Source: Bacillota bacterium
GTDB taxonomy: Bacteria > Bacillota > Clostridia > Tissierellales > MES13
Direction: 5' to 3'
Assembly (NCBI GenBank): GCA_009711785.1
Contig: VENA01000069.1
Span: 17,443-81,442 of the forward strand
DNA length: 64,000 nt
Shown here piece by piece: positions 56,204-64,000 of this stretch; within the stretch, counting starts at the first letter, position 1; each line of letters starts with the position of its first letter. The translations under genes were made by a program, and so were the position numbers. The notes beneath the pieces are model-generated. The model made no database searches. It saw only the letters and a program-made list of their open reading frames with translations, and had not been told where the DNA came from.

Positions 56204-56238
56204 TAAAAAAAACGAGCCGATAATCAAATCGACTCGTT
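56204..56238 (-). terminator. tRNA-Pro terminator
   Basis: CGAGCCGAT/ATCGACTCG (56213-56221 with 56228-56236, one mismatch); on the minus strand it is followed by a run of eight or nine T residues. Confidence 0.8.
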
Positions 56239-56248
56239 TTTTAATATA

Positions 56249-56325
56249 TGGTCGGGGTGGCAGGATTTGAACCCGCGGCCCTCTGGTCCCAAACCAGATG
56301 CGCTACCAAACTGCGCCACACCCCG
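56249..56325 (-). tRNA. tRNA-Pro (anticodon TGG)
   Basis: The minus strand folds as a full cloverleaf: acceptor CGGGGTG with CACCCCG, D arm GCGC...GCGC, anticodon arm CATCTGG-TTTGGGA-CCAGAGG with anticodon TGG, and T arm GCGGG-TTCAAAT-CCTGC. The 3' CCA is encoded (56249-56251). It is a single gene with its own terminator. Confidence 0.96.
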
Positions 56326-56536
56326 TTTTTCACAACTATTATAGTATAGGATATTTTCTTTGAAGTTTCAAATTATAATATGCATTAATATTTTTAATTA
56401 TATTGAAATATTAGTATAATGCTTTAATATACTCAGCGTTGCTTTAAATTATAAAAGTTTTAAATTATAAAATTAGACTTCAACTTATGTGTAAAATATT
56501 GTATAATCAAGTAAGTAGATATTATGAGGTGATTTT

Positions 56537-57010
56537 GTGGGAGAATATTTAAGCTTAATTAAGGAACAATTATTTGTAATGTTAATAGCAGCAACGCCAA
56601 TCTTAGAGTTAAGGGGGGCTATACCTGTAGGAATAGGTCTTGGCTTTACGCCTTTTCAAAGTACAGTTATGAGTATAATAGGTAATATAATACCTGTACC
56701 AATATTATTACTTCTATTAAATCCTGTATTTAATTATTTTGAACATACAAAATATATAGGAGATATAATAAACTGGTTAAAAGAAAGAACGTTAAGAAGA
56801 AGTGATAAAGTAAAGAAATATAGAATACTTGGACTTTTTTTACTTGTTGCTATACCGCTACCAACAACAGGAGCGTATACAGGATGTGTAGCAGCTTGTT
56901 TATTTGATATTAAATTTAAACATGCACTTCCTACAGTTATATTAGGAGTAGTTGCAGCTGGGATGATAATGTTTACTTTAAGTAGTTTAGGAGTTCAAAT
57001 GTTTAGTTGA
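56537..57010 (+). CDS. Small multidrug export-related membrane protein (COG2426)
   Basis: A 157-aa membrane protein of the family annotated as putative small multidrug export protein. It has EQLFVMLIAATPILELRGAIPVGI in pieces near the start, the P-x-L-E-x-R-G-A-x-P signature, GNIIPVPILLLLL, and the re-entrant-like AIPLPTTGAYTGCVAACLF near residue 113. Experimental proof of drug export is lacking for the family. The start is GTG, 6 nt after GAGGTGA. The metK promoter's -35 overlaps its stop codon. Confidence 0.85.
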   Translation: MGEYLSLIKEQLFVMLIAATPILELRGAIPVGIGLGFTPFQSTVMSIIGNIIPVPILLLLLNPVFNYFEHTKYIGDIINWLKERTLRRSDKVKKYRILGLFLLVAIPLPTTGAYTGCVAACLFDIKFKHALPTVILGVVAAGMIMFTLSSLGVQMFS

Positions 57011-57035
57011 CATTAACTAAAACTTATGGTAATAT
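57007..57035 (+). promoter_or_regulatory. metK leader promoter
   Basis: TTGACA (57007-57012) and TAATAT (57030-57035) are 17 nt apart; transcription would begin about 20 nt before the SAM riboswitch. Confidence 0.75.
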
Positions 57036-57063
57036 ACTTATGATATAGAACAATTGAATACAT

Positions 57064-57164
57064 CCTTATCAAGAGAGGTGGAGGGATTGGGCCCGATGAA
57101 ACCCGGCAACCGTTTATTATAAACAGGTGCCAATTCCCACAGATTTAGTCTGAAAGATGAGGTT
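57064..57164 (+). promoter_or_regulatory. SAM-I (S-box) riboswitch
   Basis: The S-box landmarks are all present: TTATCAAGAGAGGTGGAGGG, the GGCCCGATGAAACCC-type core (here GGGCCCGATGAAACCCGGCAAC in parts), the P3 hairpin around GTTTATTATAAAC, GGTGCCAATTCC, and the closing GAAAGATGAG. With S-adenosylmethionine bound, the terminator just downstream should form and shut off metK. Confidence 0.96.
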
Positions 57165-57181
57165 AACTTATATGTTAATAA

Positions 57182-57207
57182 CCTCTTCAGTTTGAAGAGG
57201 CTTTTTT
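57182..57207 (+). terminator. SAM riboswitch terminator
   Basis: Perfect stem CCTCTTCA/TGAAGAGG (57182-57189 with 57193-57200) and six T residues, about 105 nt before metK. Confidence 0.88.
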
Positions 57208-57314
57208 AATTGGAAAATAAAATAAAAATTTTAGTTAATAATATGTGTAAACAAAGAAATAAAGTCGATGGTTAAATCGGCATTAAGATACATAGTATAA
57301 AGGGAGGTAATAAT

Positions 57315-58493
57315 ATGAGAAAATGGTTATTTACATCTGAATCAGTGACAGAAGGACATCCTGATAAAATATGTGACCAGATATCTGATTCGATATTAGA
57401 CGAAATATTAAAATGTGACAAGAATGCAAGAGTTGCCTGTGAGACATCTGTAACTACAGGTTTAGTTTTAGTTTCAGGAGAGATATCAACTAACTGCTAC
57501 ATAGATATTTCTAAAATTGTAAGAAATACAATAGAAGATATAGGCTATACAAGGGCGAAATATGGATTTGATTGTGATACTTGCGGTGTATTAACATCAA
57601 TAGATGAGCAATCCCCTGATATAGCAATGGGTGTTGATGAAGCTTTAGAAAGTAGAAAAGGAGAAGATAAAGGTTTAATAGGTGCAGGAGATCAGGGTAT
57701 TATGTTTGGTTATGCTTGTAATGAAACTAAAGAGCTTATGCCACTTCCTATATCCTTAGCACACAAACTTGCAAGAAGATTATCTGAAGTAAGAAAGAGT
57801 GGGAAATTAGACTATTTAAGACCAGATGGAAAAACTCAGGTTACAGTAGAATATCATGATGATAAACCAGTTAGAGTTGATACAGTGGTTATTTCAACTC
57901 AACATAGTGATTCAGTTGATTTAGAGACTATAGAAAATGACTTAAGAGAACATGTTATAAGAAAAATAGTTCCCCATGAGTTATTAGATAATGATACTAA
58001 ATATTTAATAAACCCAACAGGTAGATTTGTTATCGGAGGACCTCAAGGGGATGCAGGACTTACAGGGAGAAAGATTATTGTTGATACCTATGGTGGATAT
58101 TCCCGTCATGGAGGAGGAGCATTCTCTGGTAAAGATCCAACAAAGGTAGATAGATCAGCTGCATATGCTGCAAGATATGTTGCTAAAAATATTGTAGCAG
58201 CAGGACTAGCTGATAAATGTGAAGTACAACTAGCTTATGCAATAGGGGTTGCAGAACCAGTGAGTGTATTAGTTGATACCTTTAAAACTAATACAGTAGA
58301 TGAAGAAAAAATAGAAAAATTAGTTAGAAAGCATTTTGATTTAAGACCAACAGCAATAATTGAAGATCTAGATTTACAAAGACCAATATATAAACAAATT
58401 GCAGCTTATGGTCACTTTGGAAGAACAGATGTAAGTCTTCCATGGGAAAAAACTGATAAAGCTGAAATTTTAAGAAAAGAAGCTCAAGAATAA
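57315..58493 (+). CDS. metK: S-adenosylmethionine synthase
   Basis: A 392-aa methionine adenosyltransferase making SAM from methionine and ATP. Landmarks are [19 protein letters not shown] at the start, [12 protein letters not shown] near residue 116, [14 protein letters not shown] near residue 236 and [19 protein letters not shown] near residue 262. It is full length. It is controlled by the S-box riboswitch in its 300-nt leader, the usual feedback loop in Firmicutes. Confidence 0.98.
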   Translation: MRKWLFTSESVTEGHPDKICDQISDSILDEILKCDKNARVACETSVTTGLVLVSGEISTNCYIDISKIVRNTIEDIGYTRAKYGFDCDTCGVLTSIDEQSPDIAMGVDEALESRKGEDKGLIGAGDQGIMFGYACNETKELMPLPISLAHKLARRLSEVRKSGKLDYLRPDGKTQVTVEYHDDKPVRVDTVVISTQHSDSVDLETIENDLREHVIRKIVPHELLDNDTKYLINPTGRFVIGGPQGDAGLTGRKIIVDTYGGYSRHGGGAFSGKDPTKVDRSAAYAARYVAKNIVAAGLADKCEVQLAYAIGVAEPVSVLVDTFKTNTVDEEKIEKLVRKHFDLRPTAIIEDLDLQRPIYKQIAAYGHFGRTDVSLPWEKTDKAEILRKEAQE

Positions 58494-58508
58494 AAAAATT
58501 ATAATTAA

Positions 58509-58538
58509 GAGTCTGTGCCTTTTTGGTACAGACTTTTA
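58509..58538 (+). terminator. metK terminator
   Basis: AGTCTGTGCC/GGTACAGACT (58510-58519 with 58525-58534, one G-T pair) and T residues. The rest of the spacer to 58733 is A/T-rich with no feature I can support. Confidence 0.75.
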
Positions 58539-58733
58539 TATTTTGAAATTAAATAACAATAAAATTATTAATATTATTATAAATCTAATATAGATAATAA
58601 ATTATCCGATATACTAATTAATAAAGATATTGAAAGATTAAATATAAAAAGTTTTATATTAGGTTTTACTGAGCTTTAAAAAGAGCGATTTTATTTATGA
58701 AAAGAACGTAGGAAAAAGGGGGGACATTAGATT

Positions 58734-59789
58734 ATGAAAGGGCAAAAAAGGATAAGGGATTATAATGTAAACATAGGTAAATTACAATCTGGGAAGAATA
58801 ATTCTATTACCGATGTAAAGGGTGTTAAAGTAGGACATTCTACTATAAGTGATGAATCTATAAAAACAGGAGTTACAGCGATATTACCCCATGGGGGGAA
58901 TATATTTAAAGATAAGCTTATTGCATGTAGTCATGTTATTAATGGGTTTGGTAAAACTATAGGTACTATACAAATAGAAGAATTAGGTACTTTAGAAACT
59001 CCTATAATATTAACTAATACTCTAAGTGTAGGTATAGCAAGTGATGCTTTAATTGAATATATGCTTTTAAATAATGATGATATTGGAATAAAAACAGGAA
59101 CAGTAAATCCAGTTGTATGTGAATGTAATGATGGATATTTAAATACTATTAGAGGAAGATATATTAAAAGAGAAAATATTTTAGATGCCATTAAAAGTGC
59201 AGATATAGAGTTTAAAGAAGGGTCTATAGGAGCTGGCATGGGTATGTCATGCTATGATTTAAAGGGTGGTATAGGTACTTCATCAAGAAAAATTTTGGTT
59301 GATAATAAAGAGTATACTATTGGTATTTTAGTATTATCTAATTTTGGTAATTTAAAGGATTTTATCATTGATGGATCTAAAGTAGGGATTAAATTAGCAG
59401 ATAAATATAAAGATTTATTTAAAGAAAAAGAGGATAAGGGTTCAATAATAACCATATTAGCAACAGATATACCTATGTCTTATAGACAATTAAAAAGAAT
59501 ATCTAAAAGGGTAAATGTAGGTCTTAGTAGAACAGGTTCTTATATTGGAAATGGAAGTGGAGAAGTAGTAATAAGTTTTAGTACATATAATAGGATTAAA
59601 CATTATGAAAAACAAGGCATAGTAGATATGAAAGTCTTTAATGAAAATAAAATAGATTTAGCCTTTAGAGCGGTAGCAGAGGCAACAGAGGAGGCAGTAT
59701 TAAATTCATTAATTTGTTCAGATACAATAAAGGGAAGGGATGGACATATTAGATATTCTTTAAAGGAATATATAGATGAAGTGTTTTAA
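58734..59789 (+). CDS. P1-family peptidase (DmpA/BapA-like)
   Basis: A 351-aa N-terminal-nucleophile hydrolase of the DmpA/beta-aminopeptidase family, which cuts itself to become active. The cut and nucleophile region is GAGMGMSCYDLKGGIGTSSR near residues 163-183, with the Ser of GTSS expected to become the new N-terminus. N-terminal family text is ITDVKGVKVGHSTI and ILPHGGNIFKDK. Known members release N-terminal D- or beta-amino acids. It is followed after 15 nt by an acetyltransferase gene, likely on the same transcript. Confidence 0.92.
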   Translation: MKGQKRIRDYNVNIGKLQSGKNNSITDVKGVKVGHSTISDESIKTGVTAILPHGGNIFKDKLIACSHVINGFGKTIGTIQIEELGTLETPIILTNTLSVGIASDALIEYMLLNNDDIGIKTGTVNPVVCECNDGYLNTIRGRYIKRENILDAIKSADIEFKEGSIGAGMGMSCYDLKGGIGTSSRKILVDNKEYTIGILVLSNFGNLKDFIIDGSKVGIKLADKYKDLFKEKEDKGSIITILATDIPMSYRQLKRISKRVNVGLSRTGSYIGNGSGEVVISFSTYNRIKHYEKQGIVDMKVFNENKIDLAFRAVAEATEEAVLNSLICSDTIKGRDGHIRYSLKEYIDEVF

Positions 59790-59804
59790 AAAGGAGTGTT
59801 AACT

Positions 59805-60251
59805 ATGGAATATAACTTTGCACCTATGAATATAGAATATGCTAAAAAGATTAAAAATTGGAGATATAATGGCTTTGTAAAAAGTATATATATGGAGCCT
59901 TACTTTAAAAATTATGATAAAGAAAATAAAAAGTTAAAGGGACCTTCAAACTGTGATGGATATGTAGTATTAAGTTATGATGAAATTGTTGGGTTGTTTG
60001 AGTACTATTTTACTGATGATATATTAGAAATTGGATTAGCATTAAATCCTAAATTAGTTGGAAAGGGTTTAGGGAAAGAATTTGTATATCAGGGTATAAA
60101 ATTTGGGATAAAAGAGTTTAGTTATAAGGGAGAATATATTAAACTTACTGTCAATAAAAAAAATAAACCTGCTATAAAAGTATATGAAAAGACTGGTTTT
60201 TTAAAGTATACTGAAAATGAAGATGAAATAGAAATGAGAAAATATGTTTAA
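59805..60251 (+). CDS. GNAT-family acetyltransferase
   Basis: A 148-aa GNAT protein. The acetyl-CoA loop is in NPKLVGKGLGKEFVYQGIKFG near residues 82-100 (R/Q-x-x-G-x-G/A type, here VGKGLGK), and AIKVYEKTGFLKY near residue 125 is the family's last motif. The acceptor is unknown. ATG 59805 is preferred over GTG 59796, since AAAAAGGAG ends directly before that GTG. Confidence 0.85.
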   Translation: MEYNFAPMNIEYAKKIKNWRYNGFVKSIYMEPYFKNYDKENKKLKGPSNCDGYVVLSYDEIVGLFEYYFTDDILEIGLALNPKLVGKGLGKEFVYQGIKFGIKEFSYKGEYIKLTVNKKNKPAIKVYEKTGFLKYTENEDEIEMRKYV

Positions 60252-60279
60252 AACCACAGATCAGTCTGTGGTTTTTTAT
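60250..60279 (+). terminator. Acetyltransferase terminator
   Basis: AAACCACAGA/TCTGTGGTTT (60251-60260 with 60265-60274) and six T residues. Confidence 0.85.
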
Positions 60280-60367
60280 TATTTGATAGATTAATTAACG
60301 CACATTAAATATAGATATACATATAAATAAAGTAGAGTGGTGATTTATAAAGGCGGGGGGCTAACTA

Positions 60368-62839
60368 ATGGGGAGTAAAGATGTAAAAATAGAGTTTAAT
60401 AATAATGAAAGGATATATGTTAAAAATTTCAAAGTTAAAAATACTCCTGTAAATAAAAGTATAAAAACTTATAAGAAAAAAGGAAAAAAGAAAAAAAATC
60501 TTAATAAGAAATCTGATGGGGTTTCTGTTATTACCTGTACAAATAGACAAGGGTTTATGGAAAATGTATTAAATAATTATTATAGGCAAGTATTTGATAA
60601 AAAGGAATTGATAGTTGTAATAAATAATAACAGTATAGACTTAAATAAGTGGAAACAAAGGTCTTTAATTCATAAAAATATTAAAGTATTTAAATTAGAT
60701 GAAAATATCTCTCTAGGAAAATGTTTAAACTATGCAGTTGAAAAATCAAAGTATGATTTTATTGCAAAATTCGATGATGATGATTATTATGCAAAGAACT
60801 ATTTAAAAAGACAAATAAAAGCTATTTTAAATACAGATGCAAAGATAGTAGGTAAACGAACCTGTTTTGTATATTTTGAAAAAAGTAAAATACTAGCTTT
60901 AAGATATCCAAATAAGGAAGATACCTATGTTGATTATGTACTAGATTCAAGTATGGTTATAAAAAAAGAAATATTTAATAAAATTAAATTCCCAGACTAT
61001 ACCTTTAAAACTGTAGGACCTGATTTTACATTTCAAAGGATATGTCATAAAAGGGGAATAAAAATTTATGCTACAGATAGATTTGATTATGTGGTTCATA
61101 GACATGTTAATCCTAAAGAGCATACATTTCAAATAGAGGATAATAAAATATTAGATAATTCAATTACTATAAAAAAAGATATAGATAATTATTTTAAATA
61201 TATTACTAAAAATTATATAGAAAATATAAAGGATTTAAAGGTAGCCTGTATACTAGACGAATTTAGTTATGAATGTTTTAAATATGAATGTAATCTCTTT
61301 CAATTAGGTGTAGATAATTGGAAAGAAATAATAGATAAAATAAATCCAGATATACTTTTTGTAGAATCAGCTTGGAGGGGATATAAAGGCCAATGGAGAT
61401 TTATAATTGAAAATTATAACGAGTTAAAGGATGATAGTTTAAAACAGTTAGTAAAATACTCTAAAGAAAAAAATATCCCAACAGTATTTTGGAGTAAAGA
61501 AGATCCATATGATTTTAATAAGTTTATAGAAGCATCAAAGCTTTTTGAATATGTTTTTACCACAGATGAAAATTGTATAAAAAAATATAAAGACATATTG
61601 AAACATGAAAGAATCTTTGTATTACCCTTTGCAGCTCAACCTAAAATTCATAATCCAATAAATAGATATAAAGAAAACCTTGGGGAAGTGGCATTTGCTG
61701 GGGGATGTTATAATAAAGGGCATGGTAATAGAAAAGAAAATGTGTTAAAGGTATTAAAACCTGCTATTAAATATAATTTTCATATCTATGATAGATTTTA
61801 TCATAGAGAGGGGGAATATTATAGATTTCCAAAGGAGTTTAATTCCTATATAAAAAAACCATTACCCTATGAAGAGATAATTGATGTTTATAAAAAATAT
61901 AAAGTGTTTTTAAATATAAATTCAGTGGATGATAGCCCAACAAATTTTGCAAGAAGAGTTTTCGAATTATTAGCATGTAAAACTCCAACAATTAGTAGTT
62001 ACGCTTTAGGTATAGATAATTATTTTGGTGATATTGTAAAGTTAGCTAAGGATAAAAATGATACTAAATATTTTTTAAAACTTTTATTAGAAAATGAAAA
62101 ATTAAGGGATGAATTATCGGTTTTAGGATTAAGGGAAGTATTAAAAAAACACACATACAAACATAGACTAAAAAAAGTATTAACAAATATCGACTTTAAA
62201 TATAAAGAAAAAGAAAAGTTAGGTGTATCAATTATTACCAGTATAAATAAATATAAAAATATAGAAAATGTATTGAAAAATTTCAAAAATCAAAACTATG
62301 AAAAAAAAGAGTTAATATTACTATTAAATAATGAATTAGATATTAATATAGTAAAGGAAACCATAAAGGAGAATAGTAGCATAAAAGTATATAAAATTAA
62401 TAAACAAGATAATTATAAAGATAAGTTAAAATTAGGAGTTAAAAATTCAAAATATAATGTTGTATCTATATTTAGCGAAGAAGATTACTATGCTCCATTT
62501 TATTTAACTGATTTAATAAATGCTTTTTTTTATACCGATGCTTTAATAGTAGGTAAATCTAAAGTATATATATATAATGAAAAAACAAGGGATTTTTATT
62601 TAAATAAATCCCGGGAGGATATGTATACTGATAATATATTAAAGTCAACTTTAACTTTTAAAAAGGAAATATTTAATAAAATTGATTTTATAAAAAATGA
62701 AAATATAATAAAAAGTGAAATTAAAATATATTCATCTGATAGGTTTAATTATATTAACATCACAGATAGATTATATAATAATGATTTAAAACCTATTGAT
62801 GAGAATATAAGAAATTATAAAAAGTATGTAACCATATAA
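60368..62839 (+). CDS. GT2-CgeB-GT2 glycosyltransferase-like protein
   Basis: An 823-aa cytoplasmic protein in three parts. Residues about 50-255 are a GT-A domain (GVSVITCTNRQGFMENVL) with the acid motif AKFDDDDYYAKNYL near 134 and GPDFTFQRICHKRG near 218. Residues about 290-610 are CgeB-like, a GT-B type domain (VFWSKEDPYDFNKF; FAGGCYNKGHGNRKENVL; ARRVFELLACKTPTISSYA). Residues about 618-820 repeat the GT-A domain (LGVSIITSINKYKNIENVL), but the acid motif is now IFSEEDYYAPFYL. CgeB is a spore-surface maturation protein in Bacillus, so a role in glycosylating spore or cell surfaces is likely. It is convergent with a deacetylase-like gene. Confidence 0.85.
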   Translation: MGSKDVKIEFNNNERIYVKNFKVKNTPVNKSIKTYKKKGKKKKNLNKKSDGVSVITCTNRQGFMENVLNNYYRQVFDKKELIVVINNNSIDLNKWKQRSLIHKNIKVFKLDENISLGKCLNYAVEKSKYDFIAKFDDDDYYAKNYLKRQIKAILNTDAKIVGKRTCFVYFEKSKILALRYPNKEDTYVDYVLDSSMVIKKEIFNKIKFPDYTFKTVGPDFTFQRICHKRGIKIYATDRFDYVVHRHVNPKEHTFQIEDNKILDNSITIKKDIDNYFKYITKNYIENIKDLKVACILDEFSYECFKYECNLFQLGVDNWKEIIDKINPDILFVESAWRGYKGQWRFIIENYNELKDDSLKQLVKYSKEKNIPTVFWSKEDPYDFNKFIEASKLFEYVFTTDENCIKKYKDILKHERIFVLPFAAQPKIHNPINRYKENLGEVAFAGGCYNKGHGNRKENVLKVLKPAIKYNFHIYDRFYHREGEYYRFPKEFNSYIKKPLPYEEIIDVYKKYKVFLNINSVDDSPTNFARRVFELLACKTPTISSYALGIDNYFGDIVKLAKDKNDTKYFLKLLLENEKLRDELSVLGLREVLKKHTYKHRLKKVLTNIDFKYKEKEKLGVSIITSINKYKNIENVLKNFKNQNYEKKELILLLNNELDINIVKETIKENSSIKVYKINKQDNYKDKLKLGVKNSKYNVVSIFSEEDYYAPFYLTDLINAFFYTDALIVGKSKVYIYNEKTRDFYLNKSREDMYTDNILKSTLTFKKEIFNKIDFIKNENIIKSEIKIYSSDRFNYINITDRLYNNDLKPIDENIRNYKKYVTI

Positions 62840-62842
62840 TAA

Positions 62843-62884
62843 GAAAAGAGACTAGTCTTTATATAAAGGTTTAGTCTCTTTTAA
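62843..62884. terminator. Bidirectional terminator
   Basis: AAAAGAGACTA/TAGTCTCTTTT (62844-62854 with 62872-62882) with an inner CTTTATATAAAG stem, lying between convergent genes. Confidence 0.8.
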
Positions 62885-63641
62885 TCATTTCATATATATT
62901 TTTTAGAGTATAGGTTTTAAGATTATTTTTATTGATAAACTTAAGTAAATTTACTATAAAATCCTTAATACCTAAACCATAGTTTTTTATATTTTTTAGA
63001 TCTTTATCATTTAATGAATTCCATTTTTGGCGAGTTAGGTTGTCTTTAATTTTCCTAGCATATAAAAAGTCAGGAGAATTTAAAGCCATATGCATAGGAT
63101 GGATGTTTATTATAATTAACCCTTTTGAATAAAATAATTCTTCAGATATTTCATTAAACTTTAAATTTTTATTATGGTATAAGTAGGCACCATCCTCAAA
63201 ATATATGGGAAATCTTATTAATCCTGATCTATGAACAAAGGGATCTACCCTTTGTAAAAATGTACAAAGATTAGAATCATATAAAAATCCTAAGTCATAT
63301 AGTTTTTCATTTATATCATTAACATCGAAGTATCTATGGCATCTAAAGGATTTTGCCTTTGGTAGAAGTTTAGTACAATAATTAATGACTTCTTTATAGT
63401 TATTACCATGACTACTATTTGGTAGGAAATTAGGATGTATTCCTGCATCAATTTCATTATAGTTAATTTTATCAAATAAAAATTTACTATAATGGGTAAC
63501 AAAGAAGGTAATTGGTATATTAAATTTTTCAAAATAATTAAATGTATATTTTATAGCTGATTCACTGGCCCAATCTAAATCTATAGTAAAACAGAATATA
63601 GGTTCATTTTTCCAAAAGAAATTACTTTTATTTAAATACAT
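62871..63641 (-). CDS. Polysaccharide deacetylase-like protein
   Basis: A 256-aa NodB-fold protein without a signal peptide. FCFTIDLDWASESAI near residue 16 provides the catalytic-base region (Asp-x-Asp), ITFFVTHYSKFL is the second motif, IDAGIHPNFLPNSSHG near residue 75 may hold a metal His, KSFRCHRYFDVNDI is the Arg motif, and IIINIHPMHMAL the last His. It is more like the cytoplasmic deacetylases found with sugar-chain genes than the secreted peptidoglycan enzymes. Its neighbour, the GT2-CgeB protein, supports a surface-glycan role. AGAGGTGA precedes the ATG. Confidence 0.75.
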   Translation of the reverse strand: MYLNKSNFFWKNEPIFCFTIDLDWASESAIKYTFNYFEKFNIPITFFVTHYSKFLFDKINYNEIDAGIHPNFLPNSSHGNNYKEVINYCTKLLPKAKSFRCHRYFDVNDINEKLYDLGFLYDSNLCTFLQRVDPFVHRSGLIRFPIYFEDGAYLYHNKNLKFNEISEELFYSKGLIIINIHPMHMALNSPDFLYARKIKDNLTRQKWNSLNDKDLKNIKNYGLGIKDFIVNLLKFINKNNLKTYTLKNIYEMIKRD

Positions 63642-63725
63642 AAAGTCACCTCTAATAATTGTTTTAACAATATATAATATGATAACTTTATTTAAGTGTG
63701 AGGAAGGTAATATTACAATAAATGC

Positions 63726-63762
63726 GAAAAGCCCACTCCTTCAGGTGTGGGATGGATAGCAC
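63726..63762 (+). mobile_element. Possible IS200/IS605-family end (solo hairpin)
   Basis: GAAAAGCCCACTCC-TTCA-GGTGTGGGATGGATAGC: the hairpin 63732-63739/63744-63751 has one mismatch. The form AAGCCC...GGG followed by GATGGATAGC is like the subterminal hairpin, also the 3' part of the TnpB guide RNA, at the right end of many clostridial IS200/IS605 elements. No transposase or TnpB frame is present here, so it would be a remnant. The rest of 63642-64000 is A/T-rich and I see no gene in it. Confidence 0.4.
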
Positions 63763-64000
63763 ATTGGATGAAAATAAAAATTATAATTTGTGTATGTAAC
63801 TTTAGAAAATACACATAATATCTATTATAATTAAAATATTGAAAATATATACGGAAAAAAATAACAGTATAAATAATTATCATTTTGTTTTTTATCCTAG
63901 GTATATAAGGAAAATATTCTTAATGTCTAATGTATAAAAAGATTTAAAACTTTGGTTAATAACATATTTAAAGAGTTAGATATTAAAAAAGTGAGGTAAA

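Noticed and set aside
58575..58680. A short open stretch ending IKSFILGFTEL between metK and the P1 peptidase gene
   Set aside because: It has no start codon or ribosome site and only about 35 codons; it may be a gene remnant but I cannot place it.

Overview
Low-GC (roughly 30 percent G+C), gene-dense DNA from a spore-forming, motile, anaerobic-type member of the Clostridia. The grounds are the AGA/ATA-rich codon use, frequent TTG starts, S-box and cyclic-di-GMP riboswitches, GlpP antitermination, YyaC and Spo0E-type sporulation proteins, a CgeB-like protein and anaerobic-type glycerol-3-phosphate genes. The exact genus cannot be read from the sequence; a Tissierellales-like clostridium would fit. 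I see no prophage, CRISPR array, intact insertion sequence or obvious defence island. The window is mostly chromosomal housekeeping and signalling genes with several decaying genes.

Layout. 1-5.3 kb: tail of an unknown gene, a VanZ-like protein, an integrase-N-like protein without a catalytic domain, a Nudix-fold protein with a broken Nudix box, a membrane-anchored YpmS-like protein, a zinc phospholipase C-like protein, and a chemoreceptor relic. 5.4-12.1 kb: transketolase, a c-di-GMP-I riboswitch controlling a chemoreceptor, an HExxH protein, exonuclease III and a DUF454 protein. 12.2-16.1 kb: a pseudogene of an RsgI/DUF4179-type sigma-factor regulator and two tandem Tiki/EreA-like extracytoplasmic proteins. 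16.2-21.6 kb: a catabolic unit (CoA-transferase, M20 peptidase, AbgT transporter, HTH regulator) with matched direct-repeat operators. 21.7-26.1 kb: a sensor-less chemoreceptor divergent from an HD-GYP phosphodiesterase, their shared spacer holding two Spo0A-box-like sites, then a DUF1232 protein.

26.1-31.7 kb: M24 peptidase, a wrecked APC-family permease, a MarR regulator with a promoter that predicts a leaderless mRNA, and a polar amino-acid ABC transporter. 31.9-40.3 kb: a double-domain secreted nucleotidase with LysM, an XRE-cupin regulator, the aroA-aroC-chorismate mutase-aroE operon and a Cys-rich protein. 40.5-45.3 kb: a 34-codon basic peptide candidate, a TIM-barrel protein, phosphoglucomutase, VanZ and a transglycosylase-SH3-SLH protein. 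45.3-50.9 kb: the glycerol regulon glpP, glpK, glpA, an FAD oxidoreductase and DUF1667, with a GlpP-type terminator leader. 50.9-56.3 kb: yyaC with its ribosome site inside a hairpin, an unlisted 50-codon Spo0E-like gene, a coiled-coil protein, ttcA followed by a phosphodiester glycosidase, and tRNA-Pro. 56.5-64 kb: a small-multidrug-export-like protein, SAM riboswitch-metK, P1 peptidase, GNAT, a GT2-CgeB-GT2 protein, a polysaccharide deacetylase-like protein and a solitary IS200/IS605-like hairpin.

Common threads are c-di-GMP (riboswitch plus phosphodiesterase), Spo0A control (0A-like boxes plus a Spo0E-type phosphatase) and gene decay (three clear pseudogenes). No wholly new multi-gene system is evident. 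The strongest new leads are regulatory: the paired operators at 16.2 and 17.5 kb, the occluded ribosome site of yyaC, the leaderless marR and the twin-GGAGAG glp leader.
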